Positions 61,806 to 64,000 of a DNA stretch of 64,000 bases are shown here, piece by piece. The number at the start of each line of letters is the position of its first letter. Within the stretch, counting starts at the first letter, position 1. A model generated the notes under the pieces. The model did not search any database and had not been told where the DNA came from. It was given only the letters and a program-made list of their open reading frames with translations. Both the position numbers and the translations under genes were made by a program. Source of the DNA: Streptomyces cadmiisoli (lineage in GTDB: Bacteria; Actinomycetota; Actinomycetes; Streptomycetales; Streptomycetaceae); contig NZ_CP030073.1 of the NCBI RefSeq assembly GCF_003261055.1, forward strand, positions 992,001 through 1,056,000, given 5' to 3'.

Positions 61806-61827
61806 TATAATTGCGAGTCCGCAATTA
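61806..61827. promoter_or_regulatory. TATAAT overlapped by a perfect palindrome in the third AraC/SDR promoter
   Basis: TAATTGCG-AGTC-CGCAATTA (61808-61827), 8-bp perfect arms, overlaps a TATAAT hexamer at 61806-61811. A textbook repressor/activator site between divergent SDR and AraC genes. Confidence 0.5.
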
Positions 61828-61852
61828 GTTATCAGAAGTCCGGGAGCGTGGA

Positions 61853-62752
61853 ATGAGCGATCCCCTCGCCCAGGTGGTCGAGCTGCTGCGGCCGCGGGCG
61901 GTGTTCGCCAAGAGCATCAGCGGCGCCGGTGCCTGGGGCGTGCGCTACTCGGAGTTCGGGGAGCCGGGCTTCTGCGTGGTCCTGGAAGGGCGGTGCCTGC
62001 TCACCGTCGCCGGGCATGCGCCCATCACTCTGGAGCAGGGCGACTTCATCCTGCTGCCCTCGACGCCCGCCTTCACCCTGTCGGGCTTCACGCCGGTGGA
62101 CCCGCCCGTCCGTGACCCGAAGCTCGCACCGCGCGGCACGAACGAGGCGCACCACCCGCAGAACGAGGACCCGGACGTGCGCATGCTCGGCGGGAATTTC
62201 GTCTTCGCCTCCCCCGACACCGCCCTGCTGGGCTCACTCCTGCCCGACGTCGTGCATGTGCGCGACGTCGGGAGGCTCGCCGTGCTCGTCCAGCTCGTCC
62301 GGGAGGAAGGGATCGCGAGCCGACCGGGCAAGGAACTCGTCCTGACCCGGCTGGTGGAGGTGCTGCTCATCGAGGCACTGCGCAACACCTCCGGGGTGCA
62401 CGCGCCTCCCGGCCTGTTGCGCGGCCTGGCGGATCCCCGGCTCGCACCGGTGCTGCAGCAGATGCACGAACGTATCGAACAGCCCTGGACCGTGGACCGG
62501 CTCGCGAAGGCGGCGGCGCTGTCCCGATCGGCGTTCTTCGACCGCTTCACCAGAAATGTGGGTCTGTCCCCCATGGAGTACCTGCGTGCGTGGCGCATGG
62601 CGGTCGCGAAGGATCTCCTGAGCCGGCGGGACCTGGGCATGGCGGAGATCGCCGAGCGCATCGGCTACGGCTCGGCCAGCGCGTTCAGCACCGCGTTCAG
62701 CCGGTATGCGGGCCGGCCACCCGGTCAGTACGCACGGCTGCCGGCCGGGTGA
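61853..62752 (+). CDS. AraC family transcriptional regulator with cupin domain
   Basis: This 299-residue regulator has a cupin sensor (about 10-135; GEPGFCVVLEGRCLLTVAGH, LEQGDFILLPSTPAFTLSGF) and an AraC double HTH (about 195-290; WTVDRLAKAAALSRSAFFDRF, IAERIGYGSASAFSTAFSRY). The ATG at 61853 has GGGAG upstream. It is divergent from an intact SDR gene and is the third such AraC-SDR pair within 15 kb. Confidence 0.5.
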   Translation: MSDPLAQVVELLRPRAVFAKSISGAGAWGVRYSEFGEPGFCVVLEGRCLLTVAGHAPITLEQGDFILLPSTPAFTLSGFTPVDPPVRDPKLAPRGTNEAHHPQNEDPDVRMLGGNFVFASPDTALLGSLLPDVVHVRDVGRLAVLVQLVREEGIASRPGKELVLTRLVEVLLIEALRNTSGVHAPPGLLRGLADPRLAPVLQQMHERIEQPWTVDRLAKAAALSRSAFFDRFTRNVGLSPMEYLRAWRMAVAKDLLSRRDLGMAEIAERIGYGSASAFSTAFSRYAGRPPGQYARLPAG

Positions 62753-62762
62753 CCGATGTGGC

Positions 62763-63374
62763 TCACGGATGTGTGGCCGCGGCCCTCAGCTCGTCCAGGT
62801 GGGACCGGCACGCGGCGTACGACGGCAGCAGGCCGGACGCGCGCGCCTCGGCGAGGGACGGCGCCGCGGCATCCTTGTCGGAGAGCAGGGGCACGATGTC
62901 CGGCCACTCGATGCCCAGTTCGGGATCCAGCGGATCGATGCCGTGCTCCCGTCGGGGCGCGTATCCCTCGGAGCAGAGATAGACCACGGTCGCGTCGTCG
63001 GTCAGCGCCATGAAGGCGTGGCCGAGTCCCTCGCTCAGGTACACGGCACGGTGGTCCACGTCGTCGAGGCGGACCGCCTCCCACTGTCCGAACGTCGGCG
63101 ATCCGACTCTGATGTCCACGATGACATCGAGGACGGCACCGTGCAGGCACTTCACGTACTTGGCCTGACCTGGCGGCACGTCCGCGAAGTGGACGCCGCG
63201 CAGCGTCCCCCTGGCCGACACCGAGCAGTTGGCCTGTGCCAGCGTCAGGTTGTACCCGAGGTGCTCGGCGAAGGCGTCCGCCTTGAACCACTCGTGGAAA
63301 CTGCCGCGGCTGTCCCGCAGTATCCGAGGCTCGAGGACCCAGGCCCCGTCGATGGAGAGTTCCTTCACATGCAT
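62763..63374 (-). CDS. rfbC: dTDP-4-dehydrorhamnose 3,5-epimerase
   Basis: This 203-residue cupin epimerase (RmlC/RfbC/StrM) matches the family throughout: LEPRILRDSRGSFHEWFKADAF at the N-terminus, ARGTLRGVHFADVP with the catalytic His, VLDVIVDIRVGSPTFGQWEAV, and EGLGHAFMAL with the proton-relay histidine. It makes the third intermediate of dTDP-L-rhamnose. The ATG at 63374 has GAGGA seven bases upstream. It follows the rfbD-type gene by 55 bases. Confidence 0.5.
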   Translation of the reverse strand: MHVKELSIDGAWVLEPRILRDSRGSFHEWFKADAFAEHLGYNLTLAQANCSVSARGTLRGVHFADVPPGQAKYVKCLHGAVLDVIVDIRVGSPTFGQWEAVRLDDVDHRAVYLSEGLGHAFMALTDDATVVYLCSEGYAPRREHGIDPLDPELGIEWPDIVPLLSDKDAAAPSLAEARASGLLPSYAACRSHLDELRAAATHP

Positions 63375-63429
63375 CACGTCCTCTGATTCCCGGCCTGCGC
63401 CGAGGCGTTGGTCCGCGCGTCGCGCGGGC

Positions 63430-64000
63430 TCATGAACGGGCCGGTGTCTCCGCTTCGACCAGTGCCGGGATCGCCTCCGCCAAGGCCTCACGCCAGTCGC
63501 GGATCGGGGCGATTCCGGCCGCCCGCCAGCGTTCGTGGCCGAGCACGCTGTAGGCGGGGCGGAGCGCGGGTCGTCTGTACGCTTCGCTGGTGGTGGGCCT
63601 GACCCGCCCGGGATCGGCACCGAGGAGTGCGAAGATCTCGTGTGCGAGACCGCACCATGTCGTCTCGCCCGAGCTGGTCGCGTGGTAGACGCCGGCGGGC
63701 GCGGTGCCCGCGACGGCCGCGGCGCCGAGCCGCACCAGACGATCGGCGAGATCGACCGTCCAGGTGGGCTGGCCTCTCTGGTCGCCGACCACGTCCAGGG
63801 ACCGGTCGGTGGCCGCCAGTTCGGTCATCGTGCGGACGAAGTTCTTGCCACCCGCGCCATAGAGCCACGCCGTCCGTACGACATAGCCTGTGTCGGGCAG
63901 CGTCCGGAGCACCGCACGCTCACCCGCGGCCTTGGTCCGTCCGTACGCGTTCAGCGGCGCGATCGGCGCGTCCTCCGCGTACGGCGTGGCGGCGTCGCCC
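63430..64000 (-). CDS. rfbD: dTDP-4-dehydrorhamnose reductase (partial, cut by right edge)
   Basis: The C-terminal 189 residues of RmlD/RfbD, the reductase that completes dTDP-L-rhamnose. Visible are APLNAYGRTKAAGERAV (active-site Tyr-Lys), VVRTAWLYGAGGKNFVRTM, DQRGQPTWTVDLAD, GVYHATSSGETTWCG and the RPAYSVLGHERW C-terminal motif. The N-terminus with the Rossmann motif is beyond the window. The gene lies 55 bases upstream of rfbC in the same direction. Confidence 0.5.
   Translation of the reverse strand, partial: GDAATPYAEDAPIAPLNAYGRTKAAGERAVLRTLPDTGYVVRTAWLYGAGGKNFVRTMTELAATDRSLDVVGDQRGQPTWTVDLADRLVRLGAAAVAGTAPAGVYHATSSGETTWCGLAHEIFALLGADPGRVRPTTSEAYRRPALRPAYSVLGHERWRAAGIAPIRDWREALAEAIPALVEAETPARS

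Noticed and set aside
62763-64000. rfbC/rfbD as part of an antibiotic deoxysugar cluster
   Set aside because: Only the common dTDP-rhamnose steps are visible and no glycosyltransferase or polyketide gene is in the window; the rest is beyond the edge.

Overview
The window is high-GC actinobacterial DNA, almost certainly from a Streptomyces chromosome. The evidence is strong G/C at third codon positions, frequent GTG starts, a DUF6233-type protein, large secreted CAZymes, and many TetR, AraC, IclR and RpiR regulators. I see no rRNA, tRNA, CRISPR array, insertion sequence or integrase. The gene mix looks like an accessory chromosomal region.

Layout. (1) 1-2094: a cytochrome bd oxidase operon on the minus strand (cydA, then cydB running off the left edge). 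(2) 2446-8412: a helical protein, a bacterial HSP90 and a 1009-residue TPR protein on the plus strand. (3) 8780-8974: a small membrane protein. (4) 9168-17353: a catabolic island. A minus-strand operon (class III CoA-transferase, citryl-CoA-lyase-like enzyme, LigB-like and LigA-like extradiol dioxygenase subunits, DoxX) diverges from an amidohydrolase, an MFS transporter and an IclR regulator. (5) 17432-25062: a membrane module of a 1624-residue AAA ATPase, a flotillin/YqiK protein and a YqiJ-like membrane protein. (6) 25333-27680: a PucR-type regulator and a cation/proton antiporter. (7) 28319-39832: a minus-strand cell-wall-sugar block. It holds an RpiR regulator, a FAD/Fe-S D-lactate-dehydrogenase-like oxidase, murQ, a PTS EIIBC permease and a secreted GH92 alpha-mannosidase fused to a purple acid phosphatase. 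(8) 40688-49993: a penicillin-binding protein, an HD hydrolase, TetR/SDR genes (one SDR frameshifted, one lacking the catalytic residues), a YoaK-type membrane protein and an AraC/SDR pair. (9) 50043-52526: a macro-domain protein divergent from a uracil-DNA-glycosylase/ADP-ribosyltransferase fusion. (10) 52901-56098: a Tat-exported GH78 rhamnosidase. (11) 56282-62752: small proteins, a TetR/NAD(P)H oxidoreductase pair, and two further AraC/SDR pairs. (12) 62763-64000: dTDP-rhamnose genes rfbC and rfbD (the latter cut by the right edge).

Genes that appear to work together. MurQ releases D-lactate from MurNAc-6-phosphate, and the adjacent oxidase could burn that lactate, under the RpiR regulator. 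The GH92-phosphatase fusion could uncap and dephosphorylate phosphomannan. The CoA-transferase plus citryl-CoA lyase plus LigAB set suggests ring cleavage followed by CoA-dependent cleavage of a citrate-like intermediate. The best candidate for an undescribed system is the locus at 50043-52526. There a protein with a family-1 UNG fold (catalytic Asp replaced by Asn) is fused to an R-S-E ADP-ribosyltransferase and faces a macro-domain protein across a 190-bp promoter region with a long inverted repeat. The layout resembles DNA ADP-ribosylation toxin/antitoxin or anti-phage modules.
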